DNA of 64,000 nt from DATJLY01 sp035604615 (GCA_035604615.1 DATNID010000033.1:1-64000); one strand, 5' to 3'. Positions 24,183 through 33,202 are shown, counted from the stretch's first letter. Translations and numbers: made by a program. The notes: generated by a model from the letters alone, not told the origin.

Positions 24183-24968
24183 TCAAAACGAACTCTCGCG
24201 ATAGAGCGCGCCACCATCGATGTTCACCACCTCGCCGCAAATCCAGCCGGCACGGTCGGAGGCGAGGAACACGATGACGTCGGCGATCTCTTCCGGCGTC
24301 GCCGCGCGGCCCAGCGGCCGGTCTGGCAGCAGGACCTCCTGCCAGCGGCTCGCGTCGCCCAGCAGCTTCTTGGCGCGCTCCTGGTGGATCGAGCGCCAGC
24401 GCTCGGTGTCGACCGCGCCGGGATTGACGCCGACGACGCGGATGCCGTCGTCGAGGCTGCGCCCGCCGAGCGACTTGGTGAGGCCATTGAGCGCGATGTT
24501 GGCGGCGTTGCCGCAGATATAGCGCCATTGCGGCCGCTCGGCGCCGGTGCCGATGACGTTGAGGATGACCTTGGGCGGCCGCCCGCGCATCCGGCCGTAC
24601 ATCGCGCGAGTGAGATTGACATAGCCGAACACCTTCAGATCCCAGGCCGCGCGCCAACGCGCCTCGTCGATCTCGATGATATCGCCGGTGGGGATGGCGC
24701 CGGCGTTGTTGATCAGGATGTCGGCATCGCCGTGCGCCTCGGCCAGCGCCTCGGGCGCGCCGCGCTGCGACAGGTCGATCGGCTGTCCCTTGATCCGCCC
24801 CGGCGCGTCGCGCGCAAGCTGCTCCACCGCGGCGGCGAGGCGCGCCTTGTCGCGCGCGGCGATGGTGACCGCGCACCCCTCGGCGAGAAAGCCGCGCGCC
24901 GTGGCGAAGCCGATGCCCAGCGAGCCGCCCGTCACCAGCACGCGCCGCCCGCTCAATCCCAGGTCCAT
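24183..24968 (-). CDS. SDR family protein with altered active site
   Basis: A 261-residue Rossmann-fold protein. The cofactor motif VTGGSLGIG is at 12-20 and NNAG at 87-90, as in classical short-chain dehydrogenases, and the C-terminal GEVVNIDGGALY is typical. The catalytic Tyr150 is present, but the residue four positions on is Asn154 instead of Lys, and no Ser stands at the usual place before it. It may act as an atypical dehydrogenase or a non-redox SDR. The start is set by an AAGGAG site. It is divergent from the ThDP enzyme and precedes the FAH gene. Confidence 0.82.
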   Translation of the reverse strand: MDLGLSGRRVLVTGGSLGIGFATARGFLAEGCAVTIAARDKARLAAAVEQLARDAPGRIKGQPIDLSQRGAPEALAEAHGDADILINNAGAIPTGDIIEIDEARWRAAWDLKVFGYVNLTRAMYGRMRGRPPKVILNVIGTGAERPQWRYICGNAANIALNGLTKSLGGRSLDDGIRVVGVNPGAVDTERWRSIHQERAKKLLGDASRWQEVLLPDRPLGRAATPEEIADVIVFLASDRAGWICGEVVNIDGGALYRESSF

Positions 24969-25045
24969 GCGGAACTCCTTCCCGACCAGCGCGATCCGCG
25001 CGCCCTCGCCTTGTATCGCATTTTCGCCGCGCCTAACATCGCAGG

Positions 25046-26641
25046 ATGGCATCGAATGCCGATCTCATCGTCCGCATGCTCGCGCAGGCCGGCATCACCG
25101 AGGGATTCGGCATTCCCAGCGGCAACGTGCTGCCGGTGATGGAGGCGATGCGCGCGGGGCGCATGCGCTTCGTGCTGACGGCGCATGAAGGCTCCGCCGC
25201 CTTCGCCGCCGACGTGACGGGTCGGATGACGGGCCGTCCCGGCTTCTGCATCGCGACCCACGGGCCGGGCGCCACCAACCTCACCACCGGCGTCGGCTGC
25301 GCCTTCCTCGACCGCTCGCCGCTGATCGCGCTCACCTGCAACGTCAGCAGCGCGCAGCTCGGGCGCCGGGTGCAGATGCACATCGATCATCACCGCTTGT
25401 TCGCGCCCATCACCAAGGCGAGCCTCGATCTGCGCGCGGGCTCGATCGCCGCGACCGTTTCCGAGGCGATTCGCCTCGCGCTCAGCGAGCCGATGGGACC
25501 GGTGCATCTCGACCTGCCCGAGGACGTGGCGCTCGCCGCAGCGGAGGAGGAGCCCGTCGCGCCGGCGCCGCCCGCGCCCCTGCCGCCGCCGCGCGCCGAG
25601 GCGCTAAACGAGGCGGCGCGGCTCGTCACGCGGGCGCGCCGGCCAGTTGCGGTCATCGGCGCGTCGGCGATGCGCATGCGCGATCCGGCGCTGCTCCAGC
25701 GCTTCGTCGAGCGGCACCGCATGCCGTTCGCGACCACGGCCATGGCGAAGGGCCTCATCGACGAGGGCCACGAACTCTCGCTCGGCTGCATCGAGAGGGC
25801 GCGGCGCCAGGTGCAGCGGCGGTTGCTCCGGGGCGCGGACCTCATCGTCGGGCTTGGCTACGACACGATCGAGGTCGAGTACGAGGCCTGGATCGGCGCC
25901 GTGCCACTCGTCCATGTCGACATCGACCATGCCGACACCGACGGTTCGGTCCGGATCGCACAGGAGGTGGTGGGGAATCTCGACGACGCGGTTGCGGCGC
26001 TGGCGCAGGGCGAGCGTGGCGCTGGCGACTGGCGCGGCGACGAGATCGCGCGGCACCGCGAGAGCTTCCAGGCGTCGCTGCGGCCGCGCTCCAACACTTT
26101 CACGCCGCACCAGGCGATCGACGTGGTGCGCGCGGTGCTGCCGCGCCACGGCGTGCTTGCCTTCGATGTCGGTGCGCACACCCACCAGATCGCGAGCCAG
26201 TGGCCGGCGCACGCGCCGAAGACCTTCCTCGTCACCAACGGGTGGTCGTCGATGGGGTTCGGGCTGCCGGCGGCGATCGCGGCCAAGCTTGCGCGGCCCG
26301 ATCTTCCGGTGGTCGCGATCATCGGCGACGGGTGTTTCCAGATGACCTGCGGCGAGGTCGCGGTCGCACGCCGGCTCGGCCTCGCGTTACCGATCGTGGT
26401 GCTCGACGATCGCTGGCTCGCGCTCATCAAGGTGAAGCAGGAGCGCCGGGACTATCCCCATTTCGGCACCGAGCTCGATGTGACGCTGCCTCCGGCCCAT
26501 TATTTTGGCGTGAAAGCGGTCGCGGCGCCGGGACCGGAAGAGCTCGAGCGCGAGTTGCGCCGCGCGCTTACGGCATCGGGACCGACCGTGATCGAGGCGG
26601 TGGTCGACGCCGCGCACTATTCCGAGACGGTCTACGATTGA
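25046..26641 (+). CDS. Thiamine diphosphate-dependent enzyme (acetolactate synthase/benzoylformate decarboxylase type)
   Basis: A 531-residue three-domain ThDP enzyme: an N-terminal pyrimidine-binding domain with the activating Glu48 in TAHEGSAAF, a central domain about 190-330, and a C-terminal diphosphate-binding domain with GDG near residue 430. The metal-binding end of that motif is usually Asn-Asn; here it is Asp-Asp (VVLDDRWLALI), as in some uncharacterised relatives. Likely a decarboxylase or carboligase of a 2-keto acid. It stands alone on the plus strand, divergent from the SDR/FAH pair, with the second Rieske oxygenase 91 bases downstream. Confidence 0.85.
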   Translation: MASNADLIVRMLAQAGITEGFGIPSGNVLPVMEAMRAGRMRFVLTAHEGSAAFAADVTGRMTGRPGFCIATHGPGATNLTTGVGCAFLDRSPLIALTCNVSSAQLGRRVQMHIDHHRLFAPITKASLDLRAGSIAATVSEAIRLALSEPMGPVHLDLPEDVALAAAEEEPVAPAPPAPLPPPRAEALNEAARLVTRARRPVAVIGASAMRMRDPALLQRFVERHRMPFATTAMAKGLIDEGHELSLGCIERARRQVQRRLLRGADLIVGLGYDTIEVEYEAWIGAVPLVHVDIDHADTDGSVRIAQEVVGNLDDAVAALAQGERGAGDWRGDEIARHRESFQASLRPRSNTFTPHQAIDVVRAVLPRHGVLAFDVGAHTHQIASQWPAHAPKTFLVTNGWSSMGFGLPAAIAAKLARPDLPVVAIIGDGCFQMTCGEVAVARRLGLALPIVVLDDRWLALIKVKQERRDYPHFGTELDVTLPPAHYFGVKAVAAPGPEELERELRRALTASGPTVIEAVVDAAHYSETVYD

Positions 26642-26732
26642 GCCGCCGCACGCTGCCTCTCGCATCGGATGCGAGGGTTGCGTATCATCCGCCGCGGTCG
26701 CATTAAAGCCGGATGGGGCGGGGAGCGGGACC

Positions 26733-27911
26733 ATGAGCGACGACGACTCCAAGACCGCGCGCGGCGAGCGGCTGCGCCTGCTGACGCAGACCTCCCGCGA
26801 CAGTGTTATGGGCCGGCTCCTGCGCCGTTTCTGGCAACCCTTCGCTGTGTCGCGCGATTTGCGTCCCGGCGCCGCCAAGCGGGTCAAGGTATTGGGCGAG
26901 GATCTGACGCTCTATCGCGGCGACAGCGGCCGGCCCTATCTCGTCGGCGGGCGCTGCGCCCATCGCCTGACGCTGCTGCATTCGGGATGGGTGCAGGGCG
27001 AGGATTTGCGCTGCATCTATCACGGATGGGTCTATGACGGCACCGGCCAGTGCGTCGAGCGGCCGGCGGAGAGCGACGACGGCACGCCCAAGGTCAGGAT
27101 CGCGGGCTACCCACTGCACGAATATGCCGGGTTGATCTTCGCCTATATGGGCGAGGGGAATGCCCCGGCGTTCGATCTCCCGCGCAAGGACGCGTTCGAG
27201 CGGCCAGGCGGGATCACTCACGCCAAGATCGAGATCTGGCCCTGCAACTGGCTGCAGATGGTGGAGAACTCGCTCGACGCCGTGCATGTGAGCTTCGTGC
27301 ATCAGGCGGGATCCGTCGGCACGTTCGGCCAGGCGGTGACGCGCTCGATCCCGACGCTGGAATATCACGAGACCGACGCCGGCGTGCGCCAGATCGCGAC
27401 GCGGGCCCGGAATCATGTCCGCGTCAGCGACTGGACTTTCCCCAATAACAACCACATCAGCCAGCCCGGCCTGACCAAGGACGATCCGTGGATCGATGTC
27501 GGAGTGTGGATGGTTCCGCTCGACGACGGCGCCACGGCGCGCGCGATGGTGTGGTCGGTGCCGACGACGACGCCCGAGAACGATCGCCGCTTCGTCGCAT
27601 ATTGCGACAAATACGGCGCCTACAATCCGGCCGACCATCATGCCGAACTCTTCGACCAGGGCCGCTATCCCGACGACGTGCTGATGCAGCTCACCAGCGC
27701 GCAGGACTACATCGCCCAGATCGGCCAGGGCGCGATCGCCGACAGGGAGAACGAGTATCTGGGCCGGTCCGATGCCGGCGTCGTGTTCGTGCGCCGCCTG
27801 TTCCAACGCGATATGGACGCGATCCGCGCCGGCCGCGAACCCAAGGCATGGCGGCGTCTCCCCCACGCCGCCGAATTGCCGGTCCAAGCGCCGGAGGCGG
27901 TGGCGGGTTAG
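26733..27911 (+). CDS. Rieske non-heme iron oxygenase, alpha subunit (copy 2)
   Basis: A 392-residue paralogue of the oxygenases at 10143 and 30302, aligning almost without gaps through the first 190 residues. Rieske ligands Cys75, His77, Cys94, His97; mononuclear iron site Asp182, His185, His190 in NSLDAVHVSFVHQ. A GGGAG site precedes the ATG. No reductase is adjacent. It follows the ThDP enzyme on the same strand and converges on a DoxX gene. Confidence 0.92.
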   Translation: MSDDDSKTARGERLRLLTQTSRDSVMGRLLRRFWQPFAVSRDLRPGAAKRVKVLGEDLTLYRGDSGRPYLVGGRCAHRLTLLHSGWVQGEDLRCIYHGWVYDGTGQCVERPAESDDGTPKVRIAGYPLHEYAGLIFAYMGEGNAPAFDLPRKDAFERPGGITHAKIEIWPCNWLQMVENSLDAVHVSFVHQAGSVGTFGQAVTRSIPTLEYHETDAGVRQIATRARNHVRVSDWTFPNNNHISQPGLTKDDPWIDVGVWMVPLDDGATARAMVWSVPTTTPENDRRFVAYCDKYGAYNPADHHAELFDQGRYPDDVLMQLTSAQDYIAQIGQGAIADRENEYLGRSDAGVVFVRRLFQRDMDAIRAGREPKAWRRLPHAAELPVQAPEAVAG

Positions 27912-27959
27912 CTCAGCGCGCGAGTTGTCGCCAACCCCCGGTCGGCTGCGGATTTCGGC

Positions 27960-28466
27960 TTACAGTTCTCTTCCGATCGCGCGATCCACCGAAAGCGCAT
28001 CACTTCCGCGAAAGAAAGCGGCAACGCAGATCAGCCCCAACAGCATCTCGAATTCAAAACCGCCCGGCACGAGGCCCGCGAACCCGGGCTGGATTGCCTT
28101 GGGGGCAAAGGCAAAAAAGCCATTGGCCCATTTGACAGCGAAAACAATGACGGCGAACTCGACAATGAGCGCCGCCGCGGCGAGCCGGGTCAGGAAACCG
28201 ACCGCCAACATGAGGCCACCGAAGAACTCGGTGCAGCCGATGATATACGCCCAGACGATCGGCGGTGTGAAACCGAGCTTCGGCAGGATCGAGCCGGCCG
28301 CGAGGCCGGTCGCACCGCCCTCGAACAGCTTGGGATACCCATGCCTTGCGATGATGAGGCCGGCGCAAACCCGAATGAAAGCATAGGCAAAAGGTGCCAA
28401 CGGTACACAAATTCGGCGCAACGCCGGGACAAGCGGTCGCGGCTCGTTTCGCTCGGTGACGCTCAT
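27960..28466 (-). CDS. DoxX family membrane protein
   Basis: A 168-residue protein with four predicted membrane helices: about 27-45, 68-92, 96-113 and 140-158. The DoxX pattern GLIIARHGYPKLFEGG follows the first helix and IIGCTEFFGGLMLAVGFLTR lies in the second and third. Roles in the family vary (thiosulfate oxidation, redox stress) and none can be assigned. A GGGGGA site precedes the ATG. It lies downstream of the broken LLM gene and may be its own unit. Confidence 0.85.
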   Translation of the reverse strand: MSVTERNEPRPLVPALRRICVPLAPFAYAFIRVCAGLIIARHGYPKLFEGGATGLAAGSILPKLGFTPPIVWAYIIGCTEFFGGLMLAVGFLTRLAAAALIVEFAVIVFAVKWANGFFAFAPKAIQPGFAGLVPGGFEFEMLLGLICVAAFFRGSDALSVDRAIGREL

Positions 28467-28706
28467 GTTTTCCCCCTTGATATAGCGAATTGTTTCCCCG
28501 TGGGGGGCTTGCCAATTTCATCCTACCACGAAGAAAAAGGCATTTAGAACAGCTTGCCAAAGACAGGAACGGCGGAGAAACCGGCGTTATGAGGCTGCCG
28601 CCGCGGACGAGATCTCGGCGCGCCAACCGGAGACGCGAATTAGCGGTGCGAATTCTCCGACCGGGGATGGGCATCGATCCGGCCGGGTCTCCCGAATAAG
28701 CCAGGC

Positions 28707-29289
28707 TCAGCGCGAAGCGGCGCGCGACTGCGGCGGCGGCTGGCGCTGGCGGCCGGCGAAGTGCGGCATCGCTTCGGCTGCGAAGAGCCGGATCGAGCGC
28801 TCGGCCAATTCAACCGGCAAGGTCCAGCTATACCTAGCCGTCGCCGGTATGGCCGGCATCGCGCCAGCCCTGGCGATAGAGCGCTACCGGCTCGTTCAAC
28901 TGCTTCGCGTCGCGCGGGATCGACATCAGCCAATAGCCGTTGCGCCCGGCATTGACGAAGGATTGCGGGCTCGAGGTCGAGGCAACCCAGATGGCCGACC
29001 GCGGCTGGCGCACCGGGCGCGGCAGCGAGGTCACGTCCTCGAGGCTGCGGAACGTGCCGCTCATGGTGACGAGCCGTGCCTTCGCGCTGCGCTGCGACGC
29101 AGCCGAGAGGAACACGATCGGATTGGGGCTGTAGCCGCCATAGCGATCGAAATAATGCTCGACCGTGCGGATGTGGCTGAAGCCGGGCGCGTCGCATAGC
29201 CTCACGAGATGCAACGACTCGTTCCAATAATCTTGCGCCGATTTCTCGTCCGGGCCGGCATCGGGGAAGAATTGCAGACCGAAATGCAT
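28707..29289 (-). pseudogene. LLM class flavin-dependent oxidoreductase, broken
   Basis: The first 75 codons (MHFGLQFFPDAGPDEKSAQD onward) are a normal luciferase-like N-terminus with the HYFDRYGGYSPNPIVFLSAA region. The sequence then jumps from ARLVTM to SGTFRSLEDVTSLPRP, skipping about 100 residues that intact relatives have. The frame stops at 28834-28836 after GWRDAGHTGDG. Beyond it, another frame carries a normal family C-terminus (LFAAEAMPHFAGR) ending at 28707. At least one internal deletion and a second lesion are therefore present. It lies 8 bases after the decarboxylase-like gene and was the last gene of that operon. Confidence 0.75.
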
Positions 29290-29297
29290 GGCTATGC

Positions 29298-30296
29298 TTA
29301 GTCCAGGGTCTCGGGCGCGAACAGCTCCTCGATGGCGTAGCGCCGCTTCGATAGGCCCTGCTCGAAATGGTAGCGCAGATAGGTTTCGAGCGTCTTGCGG
29401 TTGCCGTCGATGCCGTAGGGCCAGAAATCGTCCCCCATCAGCGCGCGGTTCTGCTCGAGATGCGCGGGGAGCCACGGCACCATGAAGGGAGCGCCGAAGA
29501 AGGTCTCTGCCATGCGATAGTGGCGTTGGGCCTGGTCCTTCGCCTGCTGGAACGCGGCCGCGAGCGCGCGCGCGATCCAGCGGTTCTTGTCGTAGATGTC
29601 GCGCCGGATCACCACCGTGTGCATGATCGGGAACACGCCGGTGCGGCGGAAATAGTCGCGCTCGACCGCTTCGTAATCGGGAAAGAGGCGCGCGACGTTG
29701 GGCGAGCCCTTGACGAAGCTCGGCGGCATCCAGGCGGAGAAAAGCGCGTCGATCTCGCTCGCCTCCAGCATCTGATCGAGCGTCTGCCCGGGCGCGAGCG
29801 GGTGGATGCGCAATTTGGGCGGCGGATCGAACGGTGCCCAATCCGGGCCGGAGGGCGGCTTGTCCATGTTGCCGACGTAATAGGTGTAGCCCGTGGCCGA
29901 AACGCCGAAATCGTCGCTCAGGATGCCTTTCGACCAGATGCCGGCATCATGGCCATAGCGGTGCAGCTCGCCGACCGTCCTTCCGGCGAGGTCCTTGGGC
30001 GAGACGATGCCGCTCTTGCGGCTAACGAAGATCGCGGCGTGGCGGAAGATGCGGTTGGGAAAAACGGGAATCGCGATGAACGGCCCGCCCAGCAGCTCGA
30101 GGCTGCGGAGATAATAAGTGAGCCCCAATTCCGCCACGTCGAAGTCGCGCGTCTTGATCGTGCGCTCCATGATCTCGCCGACCTGCTGCGCGCTTTGCAC
30201 CGTGAGGTCGATGCCCTCGGCACGCACGCTCCCGTCCATCAGCGCGCGCGTGCGGTCGTAGTTCCAGCACGCGAGGGTGAGCTTGAGATTGGCCAT
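29298..30296 (-). CDS. 4,5-dihydroxyphthalate decarboxylase-like protein
   Basis: A 332-residue protein with a periplasmic-binding-protein-like fold but no signal peptide. It begins LKLTLACWNYDRTRALMDG and carries EGIDLTVQ, AELGLTYYLRSL, NRIFRHAAIFV and FRRTGVFPIMHTVVIRRD, all marks of the 4,5-dihydroxyphthalate decarboxylase family of phthalate degradation. The known enzyme removes one carboxylate to give protocatechuate. The ATG is 5 bases after the stop of the Rieske oxygenase, so the two are one transcript. Together with a phthalate-type oxygenase and an SDR, this suggests a phthalate-like ring dicarboxylate or analogue. Confidence 0.75.
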   Translation of the reverse strand: MANLKLTLACWNYDRTRALMDGSVRAEGIDLTVQSAQQVGEIMERTIKTRDFDVAELGLTYYLRSLELLGGPFIAIPVFPNRIFRHAAIFVSRKSGIVSPKDLAGRTVGELHRYGHDAGIWSKGILSDDFGVSATGYTYYVGNMDKPPSGPDWAPFDPPPKLRIHPLAPGQTLDQMLEASEIDALFSAWMPPSFVKGSPNVARLFPDYEAVERDYFRRTGVFPIMHTVVIRRDIYDKNRWIARALAAAFQQAKDQAQRHYRMAETFFGAPFMVPWLPAHLEQNRALMGDDFWPYGIDGNRKTLETYLRYHFEQGLSKRRYAIEELFAPETLD

Positions 30297-30301
30297 GGCA
30301 T

Positions 30302-31468
30302 TCAGGCCGGCGCCTGGATCGGCAGCTCGGCCTCGTGCTCGAGCCGGCGCCACTCCGTGGGCGTGCGGCCGGCGCGCAGCGCGTCGAGCTCGCGCCAGAA
30401 AATCCGCCGCAGGAAGGCGATGCCGGCGTCGGATGCGCCGAGGTACTCGCTGGCGCGGTCCATCACAGTGCCCTGGCCCACGGTCGCGACATAGTCCTGG
30501 GCACTGGTGAGCTGGAAGACGCGGTCCTCGGGATATTTTCCGTGATCGAACAGCTCGGCGTGGTGATCGGCCGAATTGAATTCGCCGAATTGCGCGAAAT
30601 AGTCGCGGAAGCGCTTGTCCGCTTCGGGGCTCGTCGAGGGTGTCGCGTAGATGGTGAAGCGCATCGCGGATTCGTCGTCGACCGGAACCATCCACACGCC
30701 GACATCGAGCCACGGGTCTTGGAGCGTGATGAAGGGCCGGCTGATGTGGTTGTTGTTGGGGAAGGTCCAGTCGCTGATGCGCACGCTGTTCTTCGAGCGC
30801 GTGGCGATCTGGCGGATGCCGGCGTCGGTCTCGAGATACTCGAGCTTGGGGATGGCGGTGCTGACCGCCTCGCCGAACGGGCCGACCTTGCCCGCCTGGT
30901 GGACGAAGCTCACATGGACCGCGTCCATCGAGTTCTCGACCATCTGGAACCAGTTGCAGGGCCAGCATTCCTCTTTCGCCTCGACGAGCCGGTCGGCGCC
31001 GTCGAGCGCCGACTTGCGTGGCAGGTCGAACGCGGGCGCCGCGCCCTCGCCGAGATAGGCGAAGACGAGGCCGCAATATTCATGGAGCGGATAAGCCGCG
31101 ATCCTGACCTTCGGTAGGCCGTCATCGTCCTCGGCCGGCCGCTCGACGCATTGGCCCGCGCCGTCATATTTCCAACCGTGATAGATGCAGCGGACCTCCT
31201 CGCCCTCGACCCAGCCGGTGTGGAGCAAGGTCAGGCGATGGGCGCAGCGGCCGGCGACCAGATAGGGCCGGCCGCTCTGCCCGCGATAGAGCGTCAACTC
31301 CTCGCCCATGATCTTGAGGCGCTTTGCTTTGCTGGGCACGACGCTCTTCGACAGTGCCACCGGTTGCCAGAAGCGGCGCAGCAGCGTGCCCATCGCCGTG
31401 CGCCGTCCCGATTGGCCCAGCAGGACGAGCCGCTCGTTGCGCGACAGGGTGTCGACGTTCTGATCCAT
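30302..31468 (-). CDS. Rieske non-heme iron oxygenase, alpha subunit (copy 3)
   Basis: A 388-residue phthalate-dioxygenase-type terminal oxygenase. Rieske ligands Cys75, His77, Cys94, His97 are followed by the iron site in NSMDAVHVSFVHQ. AAGGAA precedes the ATG. It is the middle gene of a minus-strand operon: SDR, this oxygenase, a 4,5-dihydroxyphthalate-decarboxylase-like gene and a broken LLM gene. That order (dehydrogenase plus oxygenase plus decarboxylase) matches the logic of phthalate catabolism. No reductase is in the operon; the one at 59917 is the only candidate in the window. Confidence 0.92.
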   Translation of the reverse strand: MDQNVDTLSRNERLVLLGQSGRRTAMGTLLRRFWQPVALSKSVVPSKAKRLKIMGEELTLYRGQSGRPYLVAGRCAHRLTLLHTGWVEGEEVRCIYHGWKYDGAGQCVERPAEDDDGLPKVRIAAYPLHEYCGLVFAYLGEGAAPAFDLPRKSALDGADRLVEAKEECWPCNWFQMVENSMDAVHVSFVHQAGKVGPFGEAVSTAIPKLEYLETDAGIRQIATRSKNSVRISDWTFPNNNHISRPFITLQDPWLDVGVWMVPVDDESAMRFTIYATPSTSPEADKRFRDYFAQFGEFNSADHHAELFDHGKYPEDRVFQLTSAQDYVATVGQGTVMDRASEYLGASDAGIAFLRRIFWRELDALRAGRTPTEWRRLEHEAELPIQAPA

Positions 31469-31489
31469 CTCGTGTTCCTTGGTCGCTGG

Positions 31490-32395
31490 TCAATCGTCCG
31501 GCAGCAGCTTCTCCGCTTCCTCGCCATAGCGTGTCACGCGGATGCCGCGCGCGTACTTGTCGATGGTTCGGCCCTCGAACGCGCCGGGCCGCCAGGTCGG
31601 GTATTTGTATCTGAGTCCGCCATCGACGGGAATGTCGACCCCGGTGAGGAACGAGGCTTCGTCCGAGGCGAGGAACACCGCCGCATGGCCAAGGTCGGAG
31701 GCGCGCGGGAACCGGCCCAGCGGGATCATGCCCAGATACTCGTCGCGCGAGTAATAGGAGCGCCGCTTGGGCGGCGCGAAGTTCGGGTCGAAGATCTCCT
31801 CGCGCATGGCGGTCCAAAGCTGATGCTCCATGGCGCAGGGCGTGATCGTGTTGACCCTGATTCCGGCATGCGCCAAATCCATCGCCGCCGAGCGCGAGAA
31901 GTTGAGGAGTGCCGCTTTCGCCGCGGTGTAGGCCGAGCCCGACGCCTCGCCATAATGCGCCGCCGTGGACAAGAGGTGGATGATGCTGCCGCCATTGCCG
32001 CCGGCGATCATCGCCTTGGCGCCGTGCTTGGTCGTCAGCATGCCCGCGGTCGGGAAGCTCAGCACCGCCTCGCGCCAGTCTCGCAGGTCCATCTCCAGCA
32101 CCGGGCTCCAATGGACCTTGCCGGCCATGTTGAAAACGATGTCGAGCCGGCCGCAGCGCGCCACCGTCTCGGCGACGATGCGCGCGACCTGATCCTCCAC
32201 GAGGGCGCTGCCGGCGAGCGCGAAGGCCTGGTGACCGCGCGCGGCGATAAAGGACGCGGCCGTGTTGGCGGCGTCCTCGTTGATGTCGCTGACGGCGACG
32301 CGCGCCCCTTCGCGGGCGAGAAAATGGGCGACCGTGCCGCCGATGTTAGGCCCGGCGCCGAACACGATGGCGACCTTTCCCTCGAGACGATTCAC
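31490..32395 (-). CDS. SDR family oxidoreductase
   Basis: A 301-residue short-chain dehydrogenase with an intact catalytic set: the cofactor motif FGAGPNIGGTV (a variant of TGxxxGIG), Ser in HLLSTAAHYGEA, and Tyr and Lys in AYTAAKAALLNFS. A C-terminal extension of about 30 residues beyond the usual GVDIPVDGGL end (YPTWRPGAF onward) is notable. It is the first gene of the minus-strand operon with the third Rieske oxygenase, and could oxidise a cis-diol or alcohol intermediate. It is divergent from the iron-containing redox enzyme at 32483. Confidence 0.87.
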   Translation of the reverse strand: MNRLEGKVAIVFGAGPNIGGTVAHFLAREGARVAVSDINEDAANTAASFIAARGHQAFALAGSALVEDQVARIVAETVARCGRLDIVFNMAGKVHWSPVLEMDLRDWREAVLSFPTAGMLTTKHGAKAMIAGGNGGSIIHLLSTAAHYGEASGSAYTAAKAALLNFSRSAAMDLAHAGIRVNTITPCAMEHQLWTAMREEIFDPNFAPPKRRSYYSRDEYLGMIPLGRFPRASDLGHAAVFLASDEASFLTGVDIPVDGGLRYKYPTWRPGAFEGRTIDKYARGIRVTRYGEEAEKLLPDD

Positions 32396-32482
32396 GGTGA
32401 CCCTCTTGCGTTGGCTAGCACCGACAGGTTACCAAAGAACCACCCGGCGCGACAGGCGTCCGGCCACCCGAAGGAGGCTCGC

Positions 32483-33202
32483 ATGAACGCCGACATGACC
32501 CTGAAAAAGATGGATGAGGTGGTCGACGGCTTTTGCCGCCGCGTGCGTCTCGTCGCCGAGCCGATGACGCCGGGCCGCGCGCGCACCTTCGTCAAGCAGC
32601 ATCGCCTGAACACGCGCCAGCGCAACTCGGTGCTGAAGCTGCGCGTCGCCACCAACTGTCCGGAATGGGACACCAAGCTCGACATCATCAAGGCGTGCTC
32701 GCAGGAGATCATCGCCGACAACGAGTTCGGCGGCGGCAAGCCGCACTGGCGCGTGCTCGAGGAGATGGGCGTCGCAATCGGGCTCAAGCTCGAGGACATT
32801 CAGGCGACGAAACCGAACCCCACCACCGAGATCGCCTGGGCCGCGTGGGAGGGGCTGATGTCGAACCGCCACTGGCTCGAGGGTATCGTCGCCAATACTT
32901 GCTCCGAGCGCATCAACGTGCCCGGCTACGGCACCGGCGCGCAACGCGAGCACGGCTGGTCGTGGGTGCAGCGCGGCCAATGGGCCAAGCTCTTCGGCCT
33001 CAAGGACGAGCAGCTCGAGTTCTGGTCGATGCACGAGCTGGCCGATCTCGAGCATTCCAATCTCGGCTGGCAAAGCGTGTCGCGCTTCGCCGAGCGGTAC
33101 AAGATGGAGGATGCGGTGGTCCACGCGTGCGAGATCAATCTCCACGTGTGGGAACTCTACTTCAACGGCATCGCCGACGCGGGCGACCGGCCCGGCGCCT
33201 GA
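32483..33202 (+). CDS. Heme-oxygenase-like/PqqC-TenA fold iron-containing redox enzyme
   Basis: A 239-residue all-helical protein resembling the PqqC/TenA group and heme-oxygenase-like diiron oxygenases. Candidate metal ligands are Glu81, His88, Glu142 (NTCSERINVPG), His184, Asp188 and His191 (MHELADLEHSN), and His221. Members of this group cleave fatty acids, modify amino acids or oxidise cofactors; the substrate here cannot be told. An ideal AAGGAGG site precedes the ATG. It stands alone on the plus strand, divergent from the SDR operon. It meets the convergent substrate-binding gene at a shared TGATCA. Confidence 0.7.
   Translation: MNADMTLKKMDEVVDGFCRRVRLVAEPMTPGRARTFVKQHRLNTRQRNSVLKLRVATNCPEWDTKLDIIKACSQEIIADNEFGGGKPHWRVLEEMGVAIGLKLEDIQATKPNPTTEIAWAAWEGLMSNRHWLEGIVANTCSERINVPGYGTGAQREHGWSWVQRGQWAKLFGLKDEQLEFWSMHELADLEHSNLGWQSVSRFAERYKMEDAVVHACEINLHVWELYFNGIADAGDRPGA

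Noticed and set aside
31151..33202. 683-codon plus-strand protein ahead of the iron-containing redox enzyme
   Set aside because: The upstream 440 codons are antisense to the Rieske oxygenase and SDR genes; the real start is the ATG at 32483 with AAGGAGG.
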